A stretch of DNA of 64,000 bases from Paraburkholderia dinghuensis (GCF_003837865.1 NZ_RQIS01000001.1:248001-312000); one strand, 5' to 3'; numbered from the stretch's first letter, positions 1-10,579 are shown. A program made the numbers and translations. The notes: a model not told the origin generated them from the letters alone.

Positions 1-147
1 AGCCTGCAGTTCTTCGGTGCGGGTCTGGATGGCGCGGCGTTCCGCTTCGAGCGCGGAGAAGGCCGTGACGTCGAGGGTGTAGCCGCGGTCGGCGAGGCGC
101 TTCGCGACGCCGTCGAGGTCTTTGCGCAGCAGCTGGATGTCGAGCAT
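1..147 (-). CDS. serS: Seryl-tRNA synthetase, N-terminal fragment
   Basis: Only the first 49 codons are present; the gene runs off the left edge. The translation begins [20 protein letters not shown], the typical start of bacterial SerRS, whose N-terminal arm forms a long antiparallel coiled coil that binds the long variable arm of tRNA-Ser. The enzyme charges tRNA-Ser with serine in the cytoplasm. It lies about 114 bp downstream of rarA on the same strand, an order common in Burkholderiaceae, so the two are probably co-transcribed. The catalytic domain is outside the window. Confidence 0.9.
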   Translation of the reverse strand, partial: MLDIQLLRKDLDGVAKRLADRGYTLDVTAFSALEAERRAIQTRTEELQA

Positions 148-261
148 GGGAATGTGTGACGCAGTTACGTTGTGTGAACGGAGGATTTTAACGCACCGGC
201 GGGCCGGTACCGTGGTGCGAGGCCATCACTGGCCGTCCGGCCAGGCCGGTCGGCCTGCGCT

Positions 262-1602
262 TCAGTCCTTGCGCTTCTTCTCGCGCGCCTCGTTCTGTTG
301 ATCCGGGTGAGCCTCGCGCCATTGCGCGTCGAGATCGGCAAGGCGTGCGAGCTTCTCCCCGATCTTTCCTTCGAGGCCGCGCGGCGTCGGCTGGTACCAG
401 TGCGGCTCGCGCATGCCGTCCGGCACATAGGTTTCGCCGGCCGCGTAGGCATCGGGTTCGTCGTGGGCGTAGCGGTACTCGTGACCGTAGCCGAGCTCCT
501 TCATCAGCTTCGTCGGCGCGTTGCGCAGGTGGATCGGCACCGCGCGCGACTGGTCCTTGCTGACAAAGCGCCGCGCCTCGTTGTACGCCATGTAGCCCGC
601 GTTCGACTTCGGCGCGACGGCCAGATAGATGACCGCCTGCGCAAGCGCCAGCTCGCCCTCGGGCGAGCCGAGGCGCTCGTAGGTCTCGGCGGCGTCGAGC
701 GTGATGCGTGCCGCGCGCGGATCGGCAAGACCGATGTCCTCCCACGCCATGCGCACAATGCGCCGCGCGAGATAACGCGGATCGGCACCGCCGTCGAGCA
801 TGCGGCAGAACCAGTACAGCGCGCCGTCCGGGTTGCTGCCGCGCACCGACTTGTGCAGGGCGCTGATCTGGTCGTAGAACGCGTCGCCGCCCTTGTCGAA
901 GCGGCGCAGGTTTTCGGCGAGCGCACTGCCGAGCAGTGCCGCGTCGATTTCGGTGGTCTTCTGCTGCGCGGCCGCGCGCGCGACAATTTCGAGGTTGTTC
1001 AGCAGCTTGCGGCCGTCGCCGTCGGCGGAACCGATCAGCGCCTTCTTCGACTCGTCGGTGAAGGTGAGTCCGCCCAGTTCCTCACTTGCGCGCGCGAGCA
1101 GTTCGCCCTGCTCGTCGTCGTCGAGGCTCTTTAGCACGTAGACCGCCGCGCGCGAGAGCAGCGCGCTGTTTACCTCGAACGAAGGATTTTCGGTCGTCGC
1201 GCCGATGAACACGAACAGACCCGATTCGACGTGCGGCAGGAAGGCATCCTGCTGGCTCTTGTTGAAGCGATGGACTTCGTCGACGAACACGAGCGTCTGC
1301 TTGCCGCGCACGCGATGCAGTTGCGCGGTCTCGACGGCCTCGCGGATGTCCTTCACGCCCGAAAGCACCGCCGACAGCGCGATGAACTCGGCGTGGAACG
1401 CGTCGGCCATGAGGCGCGCGAGCGTGGTCTTGCCGACGCCGGGCGGCCCCCAGAGGATCATCGAATGGGCTTCACCGGATTCGAAGGCGACGCGCAGCGG
1501 CTTGTTCGGACCGAGCAGGTGTTTCTGGCCGATGACTTCGTCGATGGAGCGCGGTCGCAGCCGCTCGGCGAGCGGGACGTTGGCACGGGTTTCTTCAAAC
1601 AT
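262..1602 (-). CDS. rarA: Replication-associated recombination protein A (MgsA/RarA AAA+ ATPase)
   Basis: The 446-residue protein is a clamp-loader-like AAA+ ATPase that acts at stalled replication forks. Walker A (GPPGVGKTT) is at about residues 52-60 and Walker B (VFVDEVHRF) at about 105-113. The sensor-1 region IGATTENPSFEVNSALLSR, diagnostic of this family, follows. The C-terminal half has the helical tetramerisation region ending in the conserved YRYAHDEPDAY and P..YVPDGM segments. The open frame continues upstream to 1980, but the family start is MFEETRANVPLAERLRP, so 1602 is chosen. Its length matches E. coli RarA (447 aa). It precedes serS in the same direction. Confidence 0.95.
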   Translation of the reverse strand: MFEETRANVPLAERLRPRSIDEVIGQKHLLGPNKPLRVAFESGEAHSMILWGPPGVGKTTLARLMADAFHAEFIALSAVLSGVKDIREAVETAQLHRVRGKQTLVFVDEVHRFNKSQQDAFLPHVESGLFVFIGATTENPSFEVNSALLSRAAVYVLKSLDDDEQGELLARASEELGGLTFTDESKKALIGSADGDGRKLLNNLEIVARAAAQQKTTEIDAALLGSALAENLRRFDKGGDAFYDQISALHKSVRGSNPDGALYWFCRMLDGGADPRYLARRIVRMAWEDIGLADPRAARITLDAAETYERLGSPEGELALAQAVIYLAVAPKSNAGYMAYNEARRFVSKDQSRAVPIHLRNAPTKLMKELGYGHEYRYAHDEPDAYAAGETYVPDGMREPHWYQPTPRGLEGKIGEKLARLADLDAQWREAHPDQQNEAREKKRKD

Positions 1603-2014
1603 GACGTTTTCGCGATAATGTCGGCTTTGGGACACGCTGCGGACAGTGCGGTGCCGGGCGCGCCGGAGAAGCGCGCTCGCACGCCGCTGACCGTAACGCC
1701 ATGCCGGATGCAGTCGTGCATTATGACAGCGTGCGCGGCCTGGCGAGATGCGCAGGCCCGGATAGAGCGCGCGAACGCGGTGGCCGGACGCGCCGGGACG
1801 CTTGCGGGTGCAAATCGAAACACGATGCGCGAAGCGCACGAGGCACGCCCGCGATCCGGGGGACGGATCCGGCCCCGAGCGGGCGCAGCACTGCCCCCTG
1901 ACCTCGCGGCAATTGCGCATGGCACGTGCCGAAGCACCGCCGTCACCCAGTCCGGCCAACAGCAGAACCGAATAAATCAATTACGATCGACGACACCAAA
2001 GGACAGTTTACGCA
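1603..2014. other. Intergenic region between divergent rarA and NCS1 permease genes
   Basis: About 412 bp between two divergent genes. Open frames here are high-GC extensions of rarA and antisense shadows. I see no convincing promoter hexamers, no riboswitch (the TPP or purine consensus cores are absent) and no repeat. The downstream part (about 1960-2014) is more AT-rich and holds an AAAGGA ribosome binding site for the permease, so its promoter probably lies there. Confidence 0.4.
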
Positions 2015-3331
2015 ATGACCCAGGACTCGCAGGCCGGCGACACCGGCTCTACTTATGCCCCGCTCATGCCCGTGCCGGACGCGCGCCGCCAGTTCCGCAC
2101 GGGGGACGCCTTTGCGCTGTGGTTCTCGCTCGGCATCGGGCTGCTCGTCGCGCAAGCCGGCGCGCTGCTCGTGCCCGGCCTCTCGCTGCCCGCCGCGCTC
2201 ACGGCAATCGGCATCGGCAGCGTGATCGGCGTGGTGCTGCTCGCGCTCGCGGGCGTGATCGGCACCGATACAGGCCTCGCCGCGATGTCGTCGCTGCGTC
2301 CGACGCTCGGCGTGCGCGGCGCGTCGGTTCCGGCCGTCATCAACATGGTGCAGCTCGTCGGCTGGGGTTCGTTCGAGATCATCGTGATGCGCGATTCCGC
2401 CGATGCGCTCGCGAAGCAGGCCTTCGGCCTCTCGGTGCCGATTGTCTGGACGCTGCTGTTCGGCCTCTTCGCGACGCTGCTCGCCGTGAGCGGTCCGCTC
2501 TCTTTCGTGCGTCGATTCCTGCGGACGTATGGCATCTGGCTCCTGCTCGCGGGCGCCGCGTGGCTCACGTGGAACCTGCTCGTGCAGAAGGATCTGGGCG
2601 CGCTGATGCGTCGCCCAGGCACCGGCGACATGCCGTTCGGCAGCGCGATCGATCTCGTCGTCGCGATGCCGCTCTCGTGGCTGCCGCTCATCGCCGATTA
2701 CACGCGCTTCGGCCGCCGCGCCGGCGAAACGTTCCAGGGCACACTGTTCGGCTATGGCATCGCCAACATGTGGTTCTATGCGCTCGGCGCGGTTTACGGC
2801 CTCGCGGCAGGTGGCGGCGATGCGCTGCTCACCACGGCGCTCGCGCAGGCGGGCGGCGGCTTCGCGCTCCTGCTCGTGCTGATCGACGAGATCGACAATG
2901 CCTTCGCCGACATTCACTCGGCCGCCGTCTCGACGGGCACGTTCTGGACGCGTGCAAGCGTGCCGACGCTCTCGGCGGGGTTCGGCGCACTGTGCACGCT
3001 GATCGGCGTCGTCGTGCCGATGGCGCGTTACGAGAACTTCCTGCTTCTCATCGGCTCGGTGTTCGCGCCGCTCTTCGGCGTCGTGCTCGCCGACCACTTC
3101 ATCGTGCGACGCCGCCGCATCGAACCGCAGGCCCTCGCCGATCTGAACGGCGTCTACGGCTATCTGGGCGGCTGGCACGTGGGCGCGTTCGTCGCGTGGG
3201 CGATCGGCTTCGGCGCCTATCAGGCGCTCAACCAGTGGCTGCCGAATCTCGGCGCGACGCTGCCGTCGCTGGTGATCGGTGGCCTCTGCTACCTGTTGCT
3301 CGCAGCACGGCGTCGCGCGGCCTACGCGTAA
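2015..3331 (+). CDS. NCS1-family nucleobase permease (cytosine/hydroxymethylpyrimidine type)
   Basis: A 438-residue integral membrane protein with about 12 hydrophobic segments. It resembles the CodB/CytX branch of the nucleobase-cation symporter-1 family, which imports cytosine or thiamine-pyrimidine precursors with H+ or Na+. Supporting features are the segment GTDTGLAAMSSLRPTLGVRG in the early helices, PLSWLPLIADYTRFGRR in the middle, and DEIDNAFADIHSAAVSTGTF near helix 8. No TPP riboswitch or thi gene lies beside it, so the substrate cannot be fixed from context. It converges on bioB and ends at a strong bidirectional terminator. Confidence 0.75.
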   Translation: MTQDSQAGDTGSTYAPLMPVPDARRQFRTGDAFALWFSLGIGLLVAQAGALLVPGLSLPAALTAIGIGSVIGVVLLALAGVIGTDTGLAAMSSLRPTLGVRGASVPAVINMVQLVGWGSFEIIVMRDSADALAKQAFGLSVPIVWTLLFGLFATLLAVSGPLSFVRRFLRTYGIWLLLAGAAWLTWNLLVQKDLGALMRRPGTGDMPFGSAIDLVVAMPLSWLPLIADYTRFGRRAGETFQGTLFGYGIANMWFYALGAVYGLAAGGGDALLTTALAQAGGGFALLLVLIDEIDNAFADIHSAAVSTGTFWTRASVPTLSAGFGALCTLIGVVVPMARYENFLLLIGSVFAPLFGVVLADHFIVRRRRIEPQALADLNGVYGYLGGWHVGAFVAWAIGFGAYQALNQWLPNLGATLPSLVIGGLCYLLLAARRRAAYA

Positions 3332-3372
3332 GCGTACGGCCACGTCCGCGCGCGACTCTCTCGCGTAAATGG

Positions 3373-3417
3373 AAAAAACGCCGCGCAGCGATTGAATCGC
3401 TGCGCGGCGTTTTTTTT
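3373..3417. terminator. Bidirectional rho-independent terminator between permease and bioB
   Basis: A long GC-rich inverted repeat (arms CGCCGCGCAGCGATT and AATCGCTGCGCGGCG) is flanked by an A-run on the left and a T-run on the right. It can therefore stop transcription from both convergent genes. Confidence 0.9.
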
Positions 3418-3469
3418 GGTATGGACGACGAACGCGAATCAAACGCTTCGCCCCCACATCGCGTTCACT

Positions 3470-4510
3470 TCATTCGCAATGGCCGCAGCCGCCTCGCTGC
3501 GCCGACTCCGACCCGCTCAACTGCTGCGCCGCCTCTGCGCGAATGCCGAGCCGCGCAAGCAGCTTGCGGTCCGCCTCGGCCTGCGGATTGCTCGTCGTGA
3601 GCAAGTGGTCGCCGTAAAAGATCGAGTTCCCACCGGCCATGAAGCACAGCGCCTGCAGCGCCTCATCCATCTGCTCGCGGCCGGCCGAGAGGCGCACCAT
3701 CGCGCGCGGCATCGTGATGCGCGCGACGGCGATCGTGCGCACGAACTCGAACGGATCGAGCGCTTCCGTGCCTTCGAGCGGCGTGCCGTGCACCTGCACG
3801 AGATTGTTGATCGGCACGGACTCCGGATACGGCTCCATGTTCGCGAGCTGCGCGACGAGGCCCGCACGTTCGCGGCGCGACTCGCCCATGCCGACGATGC
3901 CGCCGCAGCACACGTTGATGCCCGCGTCGCGCACGTGCTCCAGCGTGTCGAGGCGATCCTGATACGTGCGCGTCGAGATGATCTGTCCGTAGAACTCCGG
4001 CGATGTGTCGAGATTGTGGTTGTAGTAGTCGAGCCCCGCGTCGGCCAGTGCCTGCGCCTGATGCGCCTCCAGCATGCCGAGCGTCATGCAGGATTCAAGG
4101 CCCATCGCCTTCACGCCGCGGATCATCTCCTTGATCGGCTCCAGATGGCGGTCCTTCGGATTGCGCCACGCCGCACCCATGCAAAAGCGAGTTGCGCCAT
4201 TGTCCTTTGCGACTCGCGCGGCCTTGAGCACCGCGTCAACTTCCATCAGTTTTTCCGCATCGAGGCCCGTGTCGTAGTGCGACGACTGCGGGCAGTACGC
4301 GCAATCTTCTTCGCATCCGCCGGTCTTGATCGACAGAAGCGTCGAGAGCTGCACGGCGTTCGCGTCGAAATGCTCGCGATGCACCTGCTGGGCGCGGAAA
4401 AGCAGATCGTTGAACGGCAGGTCGTAGAGTGCGACGACGTCGGCGACGCGCCAGCGCGCGGCCGACTGCTGGGCCGGTTGACCGGCGTTTGCGAGGGTGG
4501 TTTGAGTCAT
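3470..4510 (-). CDS. bioB: Biotin synthase
   Basis: A 346-residue radical SAM enzyme that inserts sulfur into dethiobiotin, the last step of biotin synthesis. The CxxxCxxC motif that binds the 4Fe-4S/SAM cluster is at Cys66, Cys70 and Cys73 ([10 protein letters not shown]). Further family markers are [13 protein letters not shown] and the [11 protein letters not shown] segment with cysteines near the 2Fe-2S site, plus [15 protein letters not shown]. The length matches E. coli BioB (346). It is the last gene of the bioA-bioF-bioD-bioB operon, 28 bp after bioD, and ends at a strong terminator. Confidence 0.97.
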   Translation of the reverse strand: MTQTTLANAGQPAQQSAARWRVADVVALYDLPFNDLLFRAQQVHREHFDANAVQLSTLLSIKTGGCEEDCAYCPQSSHYDTGLDAEKLMEVDAVLKAARVAKDNGATRFCMGAAWRNPKDRHLEPIKEMIRGVKAMGLESCMTLGMLEAHQAQALADAGLDYYNHNLDTSPEFYGQIISTRTYQDRLDTLEHVRDAGINVCCGGIVGMGESRRERAGLVAQLANMEPYPESVPINNLVQVHGTPLEGTEALDPFEFVRTIAVARITMPRAMVRLSAGREQMDEALQALCFMAGGNSIFYGDHLLTTSNPQAEADRKLLARLGIRAEAAQQLSGSESAQRGGCGHCE

Positions 4511-4538
4511 GATGTCGGAGGTCCTTCGTGACGATGTT

Positions 4539-5273
4539 TTAGCAGGACGCGCCTGCGGGCGCGGCGGTACTCAGCCGCGCGAGCAGCGCGTCAATGTCGA
4601 GATGCGAGGCCGCTGCGTCGGCGCTCACGCCGCGCAAATGCGGCACTACGCCGATGAGCGGTGCACCGTATTGCGCCGCGAGACGCTCGCGCAGCGCATC
4701 GATGTTTTCTTCGGGGAACGTCATGGCCGGATCGATGCAGTTCGCGACCCAGCCCGCGATGAACAGTCCGCGCGCGGCGACCGCTTCGGCGGTGAGCAGC
4801 GCGTGGCTGATGCACCCGAGCCGCATCCCCACGACGAGCACCACGGGCAAGTCGAGCGCGACGGCGAGATCGGCGGTGTCGCGCGTTGCATCGAGCGGCA
4901 CGCGAAAGCCGCCCACGCCTTCCACCACGACGACGTCCGCACGCTCGCGCGCCTGCCGGTAGCACGCGACGATGTGCCCGATATCGAGCGTCACACCTTC
5001 GAGCGCAGCGGCAATATGCGGCGCGGCGGGCTCCTTGAGCAGATAAGGCGTGCGCAGGTCCGACGGCAGCGGCACGCTCGCGGCGGCGTCGAGTTGATCG
5101 GCGTCGTCATTGTGCCAGGCGCCGTCGCGTTCGAATGCGCCCGCCGCAATCGGCTTCATGCCCGCAGCGCGCAGCCCCGCGCGTGCGAAGCCGCGCAGCA
5201 AGGCGGCGCTCACGAACGTCTTGCCGATTTCCGTATCGGTGCCGGTGACGAATAGTCCGAGCGGCGTGCTCAT
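4539..5273 (-). CDS. bioD: Dethiobiotin synthetase
   Basis: A 244-residue ATP-dependent carboxylase that closes the ureido ring of 7,8-diaminononanoate to give dethiobiotin. The P-loop GTDTEIGKT is at residues 11-19. The KPIAAG substrate-binding lysine segment and the [13 protein letters not shown] motif follow, as in BioD. Its start overlaps the stop of bioF by 4 nt (ATGA), showing translational coupling in the bio operon. Confidence 0.95.
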   Translation of the reverse strand: MSTPLGLFVTGTDTEIGKTFVSAALLRGFARAGLRAAGMKPIAAGAFERDGAWHNDDADQLDAAASVPLPSDLRTPYLLKEPAAPHIAAALEGVTLDIGHIVACYRQARERADVVVVEGVGGFRVPLDATRDTADLAVALDLPVVLVVGMRLGCISHALLTAEAVAARGLFIAGWVANCIDPAMTFPEENIDALRERLAAQYGAPLIGVVPHLRGVSADAAASHLDIDALLARLSTAAPAGASC

Positions 5274-6466
5274 CGCGCGCGCTCCTGGGCCTCGCGGCTC
5301 ACGCGCTGCAGCGACGTATTCAGACGTTCGATGTCGTCGTCGGAATGCGCCGCCGAAAGCGAGATGCGCAGCCGCGAAGTGCCTTCGGGCACGGTCGGTG
5401 GACGGATTGCCGGCACCCAGATGCCGTCGCGTTCAAGCGCAGCCTGGAGTGCGAGCGTCGCGTCGTTTGCACCGATCACGAGCGGCTGCACGGCCGTTTG
5501 CGAATCGACGGGCAGCCAGCAGGTCTCCTTGAGCATCGTGCGCGTTCGGGCGATCAGCTTGCGCAGATGCGCGCGTCGCGCGTCGCCCTCCTCGCTCGCG
5601 ATGATCCGCAGGCTCGCGGACACGGCATGCGCAACAGCCGGCGCCGAAGCCGTCGTGAAGATATACGGACGCGCTCGCTGCACGAGCCATTCGCACACCG
5701 TCGCGTGCGCGGCGACGAACGCGCCCGCCACCCCGGCCGCCTTGCCGAGCGTCCCGACCATCACGAGATTGGGCGAGCGCAACGCGGCCTCGGCGAGCGC
5801 GCCACGCCCTTGCGGTCCAAGCACGCCGAAGCCGTGTGCATCGTCGACGATGAGCCACGCGTGGTGCCGCTCGGCGAGCTCGACGAGGCGCGGGAGCGGA
5901 GCCACATCGCCGTCCATGCTGAACACGGTGTCGGTGACGATGACCTTCGCGTCCGCGCCTGACGCTTCAAGCATGGCGCTCAATGCATCGGCGTCGGCGT
6001 GCGGATAGATCTGGATGTCCGCCCGCGAGAGGCGCGCCCCGTCGATCAGCGACGCGTGATTCAGCGAATCGGAAAAAAGCGTCGTGCCGCGCCCCGCGAG
6101 CGCGGTCACCACCGCGAGGTTCGCCATGTAACCGGTGCTGAAGTACAGCGCGCGAGCATCATCGACGAAACCGCCCACGAATTCCGCGAGATCGTCTTCG
6201 AGTTGCGCATGCGCGCGCGAATGCCCGCCGAGCAGGTGCGACCCGCCGCTGCCCGCGCCGTAGCGCTGCGCGCCCTCGGAGAGGGCAGCCACGAGTTGCG
6301 GATGCGCTGCAAGCCCCAGGTAGTCGTTGCTCGCGAAGCCGATCGTGTCGCGGCCGTCGACGCGCATGTGCGCGTCGCAGGGCGTGTCGATCGTGCGGCG
6401 GCGGCGACGCAAGCCGCGCGCGTCGAGTTCGCGCAAGTCTTGTTCGAGGGTGTCGATGAGTTGCAT
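5270..6466 (-). CDS. bioF: 8-amino-7-oxononanoate synthase
   Basis: A 398-residue PLP enzyme of the alpha-oxoamine synthase family. It condenses pimeloyl-ACP (or CoA) with L-alanine to form KAPA. Visible landmarks are [14 protein letters not shown] near the N-terminus, [11 protein letters not shown], the cofactor aspartate region [12 protein letters not shown], and the PLP lysine in [15 protein letters not shown]. It sits between bioA and bioD, sharing one base with the bioA stop codon and overlapping bioD by 4 nt. All three genes are therefore read as one coupled operon. Confidence 0.96.
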   Translation of the reverse strand: MQLIDTLEQDLRELDARGLRRRRRTIDTPCDAHMRVDGRDTIGFASNDYLGLAAHPQLVAALSEGAQRYGAGSGGSHLLGGHSRAHAQLEDDLAEFVGGFVDDARALYFSTGYMANLAVVTALAGRGTTLFSDSLNHASLIDGARLSRADIQIYPHADADALSAMLEASGADAKVIVTDTVFSMDGDVAPLPRLVELAERHHAWLIVDDAHGFGVLGPQGRGALAEAALRSPNLVMVGTLGKAAGVAGAFVAAHATVCEWLVQRARPYIFTTASAPAVAHAVSASLRIIASEEGDARRAHLRKLIARTRTMLKETCWLPVDSQTAVQPLVIGANDATLALQAALERDGIWVPAIRPPTVPEGTSRLRISLSAAHSDDDIERLNTSLQRVSREAQERAR

Positions 6467-7821
6467 CAGAGGTCCTCCGCGACGACGGCCTCGAAGGTCT
6501 CGCGCGTCCGGTCGGCGAGCAGCGACTGCGTCGCTTCGTCGAGGATGTATGGCGGCATCACGTAGACCGTCGTGCCGATGGGCCGCAGCAGCAACTCGCG
6601 CTTGAGCGCATGTTCGAAGAAGCGGCGCGAGAATGTGGCCGCGCGCGATGCATCGTTGATCGCCGCGTCGAACGCGAGGATCGTGCCGCGCTGGCGCAGG
6701 TTGCGCACGAGCGGATGCGACGCGAGCGGCCCGAATGCCTCACGCAACCGCGCCGACTTGCGCGCGTTCACGGCCAGCACATCCCCCTGCTCGATCAGAT
6801 CGAGCGTCGCGAGCGCCGCCCGGCACGCGAGCGGGTTGCCCGTGTACGAATGCGAATGGAGGAAACCGCGAGCCGTATCGTCGTCATAGAAGGCTTCGAA
6901 AATGGCATCGCGCGAGAGCACGATCGAAAGCGGCAGATAACCGCCGCTAATGCCCTTCGACAGCGTCAGCAGATCGGGCCAGATGCCTGCCTGCTCGCAC
7001 GCGAAGAAGGTGCCCGTACGGCCGCAGCCCACGGCGATTTCGTCGGCGATCAGATGCACGCGATAGCGGTCGCACAACGCGCGCAAGCCCACGAGGTAAG
7101 CCGGATCATGCATCGCCATACCCGCCGCGCACTGCACGAGCGGTTCGACGATCAGCGCGGCAATGTGCGCGCCGCGGGCTTCGAAGAGCTTCTCGACGTC
7201 AGCCAGCGCGCGCTGCGCCACATCGGCAGCAGTTTCGCCGTCGCGCGCCTGGCGAGCATCGGGCGACGCAACCACATGCGCCCGATGGAGCAGCGGATCA
7301 TAAGCATCCCTGAAAATCTTCACATCGGTCACGCCGAGCGCGCCGATCGTCTCGCCGTGATAGCTGTTCGCAAGGCAGACGAATTCACGCTTGCCGCTCT
7401 CGCCCTGATTGCGCCATGCGTGAAAGCTCATCTTCAGCGCGATTTCCACCGCCGATGCGCCATCCGAAGCAAAGAACGCATGACCGAGCGTGTGGCCCGT
7501 GAGCGCGCTCAGTCGCTCTGCGAGTTCGACCGCGCTTTCGTGCGTGCAGCCGGCGAGCATCACGTGCTCGAGCGTGTCGAGCTGCGCCTTGAGCGCTGCG
7601 TTGATCGACTCGTTCGCGTGACCAAACAGGTTCACCCACCACGAACTGATGGCGTCGAGATAGCGCCGACCGTCGTTGTCGTAGAGCCACGGGCCGGCGC
7701 CGCGCGCGACCGCGATGAGCGGAAAACGCTCGTGGTGCTTCATCTGGGTGCACGGATGCCAGACGGCGCGCAGGCTGCGCTCGACCCAATGGTCGCTGGC
7801 AGGGTTGGAATGCTGATTCAA
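6466..7821 (-). CDS. bioA: Adenosylmethionine-8-amino-7-oxononanoate aminotransferase
   Basis: A 451-residue class III PLP aminotransferase that converts KAPA to 7,8-diaminononanoate with S-adenosylmethionine as amino donor. [11 protein letters not shown] near residue 20 and [12 protein letters not shown] are typical of BioA. The PLP-binding lysine lies in [16 protein letters not shown], and the cofactor aspartate in [15 protein letters not shown]. It is the first gene of the bio operon. No bioC or bioH is adjacent, so the pimeloyl branch must be encoded elsewhere. The upstream gap shows no recognisable BirA or BioR operator. Confidence 0.96.
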   Translation of the reverse strand: MNQHSNPASDHWVERSLRAVWHPCTQMKHHERFPLIAVARGAGPWLYDNDGRRYLDAISSWWVNLFGHANESINAALKAQLDTLEHVMLAGCTHESAVELAERLSALTGHTLGHAFFASDGASAVEIALKMSFHAWRNQGESGKREFVCLANSYHGETIGALGVTDVKIFRDAYDPLLHRAHVVASPDARQARDGETAADVAQRALADVEKLFEARGAHIAALIVEPLVQCAAGMAMHDPAYLVGLRALCDRYRVHLIADEIAVGCGRTGTFFACEQAGIWPDLLTLSKGISGGYLPLSIVLSRDAIFEAFYDDDTARGFLHSHSYTGNPLACRAALATLDLIEQGDVLAVNARKSARLREAFGPLASHPLVRNLRQRGTILAFDAAINDASRAATFSRRFFEHALKRELLLRPIGTTVYVMPPYILDEATQSLLADRTRETFEAVVAEDL

Positions 7822-8190
7822 AGACGACTCCCGGTACGACAGCGGGACCGAGATTAGCGCGAACGCCTGCGCAATGCACTACCCCGAAAATGGCTTCGCG
7901 AAGCGTTGCGGCGCGACGTTGGTCGGTGTTCGGAGCGGCAAGCGGCAGATCTTTAGCGAAGGCCTGAAATGAGCGTAGATAGCGACGACAAAGTGAACCG
8001 CGCTTGTGCAAAAAAATCTGTCGCGCCTGCGCGAAAAAGTGTGACGCCTGCTCAACAGCGTGATTGAGGACGCGCGAATCGACGCGATACACCTCACGCA
8101 ACGTGGTCGTCGCGCGGCGTGCCAGCAAGCTGGAGAAAGGAAATCGAAGGAGGAAGGAAAGGCGCCGCGCGCAGGCGGCAGACGAAACGA
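7822..8190. other. Intergenic region upstream of the biotin operon
   Basis: About 369 bp between bioA and the downstream end of the alpha/beta hydrolase gene, which is on the same strand. It probably contains the bio promoter. I looked for a BirA-type operator and for the BioR palindrome (TTATMKATAA core) and saw neither. A 14-bp palindrome, GGCTTCGCGAAGCG-like, is present near 7891-7905 and is of unknown meaning. Confidence 0.35.
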
Positions 8191-9570
8191 CTAGCGGCTC
8201 GCGAGTGCGTGGCGGTCGTTGTCGGCGGTAGCCACGGCGTCAGGCGTCGCGCCCGCGCTGGCATCGTTCCGGGCGGTGACCGTGGCGTCGTTGGACCACA
8301 CCACGTTGCCGTTGACCGCGTAGAGGTGGCAGGCGTCGCTGCTGTGTTTCTGGCAGTTCGCGACCGCGACGGCCATCGGATTGTCGCCGCCCTCGGCCCA
8401 CGACCACGCGCCCGAACCGGATACCGCGAAGGCGCGGCTCGGATACTGCTTGAGGAAGTTGCGATAACCGTCGCGGCCCGCCTGATCGAGGTACGGCACG
8501 GCGCTCACCGAGTCGATGGCGGCGAAGTCCGTGCCGTGCGGCGCGGCCGGTGCCGGCACACGGTACTCGACTGCGGTCGGCATGCCTTCGCGGGCAAGAA
8601 ACGCTTCGACTTCCGGCCACCAGACCTGCACACCGTCACGATCGCCTACGAGGCGATGCGCGTCGTTCTTGTACGAGCCGTAGTCGACGAGCTTCGCGCC
8701 CGCAGCGGGCAGCGACTGGCCGGCCTGTGCAGTGCGGTACGCCGCGAACATGTTCGCGACGAGGCCCGGCGTCCACACGGAATCGTTGTCACCGTAGAGC
8801 CAGAGCGAGGCCACGCGTGCCTTGCCGCCATAGCCGCCGAAGGCCTGGGTCAGGTTGTCCTGCCAACCCGTGCAGGCGTCCTGGCGCAGGCCGCCCGAGA
8901 AGTTGATGAGCGCACGCACGCCGTGTGCGGCCTGGGTACCGTAGGCGATCGTCGCGAGGCCGCCGTGCGAAGTCCCCGCCACCGCGATGTGGTCCGCGTC
9001 GACATACGGTTGTTTCGACATGTAGTCGATCGTCGCGGCGACGTCGGCGGCCTGGCCGAGGCCGTTGCTCGCCACGTCACAGCCGTCCTGCTCGTAGGCG
9101 CCGCCCGAGCCCGCAAAGCCGCGGCGGTTCGGCGCGACGACCACGTAGCCCCGGCGCACGAATTCGCGCGCGAACGACACCGGGTCGCTGCGCGACTGGC
9201 TACGCGGGTCACCGAGGATCTTGCCGTGATTGAACACCACCATCGGGAACGGGCCGGGGCCGTCCGGGCGGTAGATCGTGGTTTCGAGCGTGACCGTGCC
9301 GTCGCCATCGACGGGAATGTAGATCACCTGCTCGTTCATGTTGGGACGCACAGCGGGCAGCCAGGCTTCGTCGAGAGCAAGACGGGCAACATTGGCGCTG
9401 CCGAGCGGGCCGGCCGGAACCGGTGCGGTGGTGTGCGTTGCGGCGGCGGCGCGAGCCGGCGTAGCCGACTGCGTGGCAGCCGGATCGGACAGCGATGCTG
9501 CATGCGCGACCGAAAGCAGACACACCGTGCCGGCCAAGGCCCATCCAGTAAGGAGCTTCCTGAACGCCAT
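8191..9570 (-). CDS. Secreted alpha/beta hydrolase (dienelactone hydrolase-like / prolyl-oligopeptidase fold)
   Basis: A 459-residue predicted exported hydrolase. The first 25 residues (MAFRKLLTGWALAGTVCLLS..AHA) form a signal peptide. The nucleophile elbow GTSHGG (consensus GxSxG) sits mid-protein, after an oxyanion segment FNHGKILGDPRSQ and a VVVAPNRRGFAGSGG loop. A CDPD-like cysteine pair may form disulfides in the periplasm. The physiological substrate is unknown; no neighbouring gene suggests one. The open frame reaches 9762, but the signal peptide fixes the start near 9570. Related proteins are often annotated as dienelactone hydrolase family, which is a fold label only. Confidence 0.75.
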   Translation of the reverse strand: MAFRKLLTGWALAGTVCLLSVAHAASLSDPAATQSATPARAAAATHTTAPVPAGPLGSANVARLALDEAWLPAVRPNMNEQVIYIPVDGDGTVTLETTIYRPDGPGPFPMVVFNHGKILGDPRSQSRSDPVSFAREFVRRGYVVVAPNRRGFAGSGGAYEQDGCDVASNGLGQAADVAATIDYMSKQPYVDADHIAVAGTSHGGLATIAYGTQAAHGVRALINFSGGLRQDACTGWQDNLTQAFGGYGGKARVASLWLYGDNDSVWTPGLVANMFAAYRTAQAGQSLPAAGAKLVDYGSYKNDAHRLVGDRDGVQVWWPEVEAFLAREGMPTAVEYRVPAPAAPHGTDFAAIDSVSAVPYLDQAGRDGYRNFLKQYPSRAFAVSGSGAWSWAEGGDNPMAVAVANCQKHSSDACHLYAVNGNVVWSNDATVTARNDASAGATPDAVATADNDRHALASR

Positions 9571-10126
9571 GCGCAAACCCACCTGCGAGAAACCTGATTG
9601 ACTTCGTGCTACTCCGGTCGGCCCCGCTTCCGGCACAACGTAAGCCACGGGCGTGTCGCAAGACACGTGCCGGTGAAACCCACGATGGGGAAAAAGCCGA
9701 TCAGAACACCGCTGCGGTGGCGCGATGCGGTTGTGCAACGACGCCTCCGGGACGCTCGGCATGCAGTGACCTACGCCTGAACCGGGGCGCTATCGAAGCA
9801 AAACCCTCGGTCGGCCAGGCCTGCACCGGACTCACAAGCTTTGCTTACATTCAACTTGCGCGACCGGCCGAACACCGCGATTGCATCGTCGCACAACAAA
9901 AGATCGTTACGCAATTGAGGGGTAACCCGGCATAACGCATGCCAGTGCGGTGTGAGCCCCACGGGGCCTGGCTCGTAGGCAAATCGAGTCTTTTTGCCGC
10001 TCCTGGGCGCTTTGTGCGCGGCCCACGGCGATCGGAAAAAATTACGTGAAATTAAGCACTTACGTGTGTAACACGAAGTACAGCATGCGCCGCGCGAGGC
10101 ACTTTGCGTCCTCGCTGCGCACGGAG
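9571..10126. other. 556-bp intergenic region, no gene recognised
   Basis: It lies between the hydrolase start and the end of the ychJ-like gene, both on the minus strand. Its GC content is lower than that of the flanking genes, especially at 10020-10080. Short open frames are present on both strands, but none has a credible ribosome binding site or family signature. It probably carries the hydrolase promoter. Confidence 0.35.
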
Positions 10127-10579
10127 TCAGGCGTCGGTCACATCGCCGTCGACATAGCGCCAGCGGCCGTCCTCGCCGCGCGTAAAACGGCTCAGTTCAT
10201 GGAGCCGTGAGGCGCGCCCGCCCGTCTTGTAGCGCGCGACGAACTCGACGACCGCATGAGCCGCGTCCGTCTGTTCATGACGCTTCACCGCGAGGCCGAG
10301 CCAACGCGGCGCATCCGGTGCCGAGGGTTGCACGTCGAGGTCCGGCGGGCAGGTTTGCGGCGCCCAGGTCGCGCGCAGCCAGGCCGTCTCACCGAGCACG
10401 TAAGCCGTGTAGCGCGAGCGCATCAGTTCGAGCGCCGTTTGTGGAAGCGCTCCCCCGTCGATGAAAGGGCCGCAGCAATCGGCATAGCGCGGCGGCTTCG
10501 CGGAAGTTTTCTGGTTGGGCGCGGCGCCGCCGCAAGGACAGTCGATGGGCCGGGCGGCCCGGGAAGTTTCAGCAGTCAT
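10127..10579 (-). CDS. YchJ-like SEC-C motif protein (UPF0225)
   Basis: A 150-residue cytoplasmic protein of the UPF0225/YchJ family. The N-terminal CPCGG (Cys14, Cys16) and YADCCGPFI (Cys35, Cys36) make the SEC-C-type zinc-binding cysteine cluster. The rest is the NTF2-like domain, with LMRSRYTAYVLGE and VVEFVARYKTGGRASRLHELSRF. No enzymatic role has been established for the family. It stands 117 bp after the SDR gene on the same strand. Confidence 0.85.
   Translation of the reverse strand: MTAETSRAARPIDCPCGGAAPNQKTSAKPPRYADCCGPFIDGGALPQTALELMRSRYTAYVLGETAWLRATWAPQTCPPDLDVQPSAPDAPRWLGLAVKRHEQTDAAHAVVEFVARYKTGGRASRLHELSRFTRGEDGRWRYVDGDVTDA

Noticed and set aside
1603..2014. Possible TPP or purine riboswitch before the NCS1 permease
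   Set aside because: None of the conserved core sequences was found.
1231..3600. A 789-codon open frame on the plus strand across rarA and the permease
   Set aside because: It is rich in Arg and Ala without family motifs and lies antisense to rarA and out of frame with the permease, which both have clear signatures. High GC produces such frames.
7822..8190. BirA or BioR operator before bioA
   Set aside because: No sequence close to either consensus was seen.
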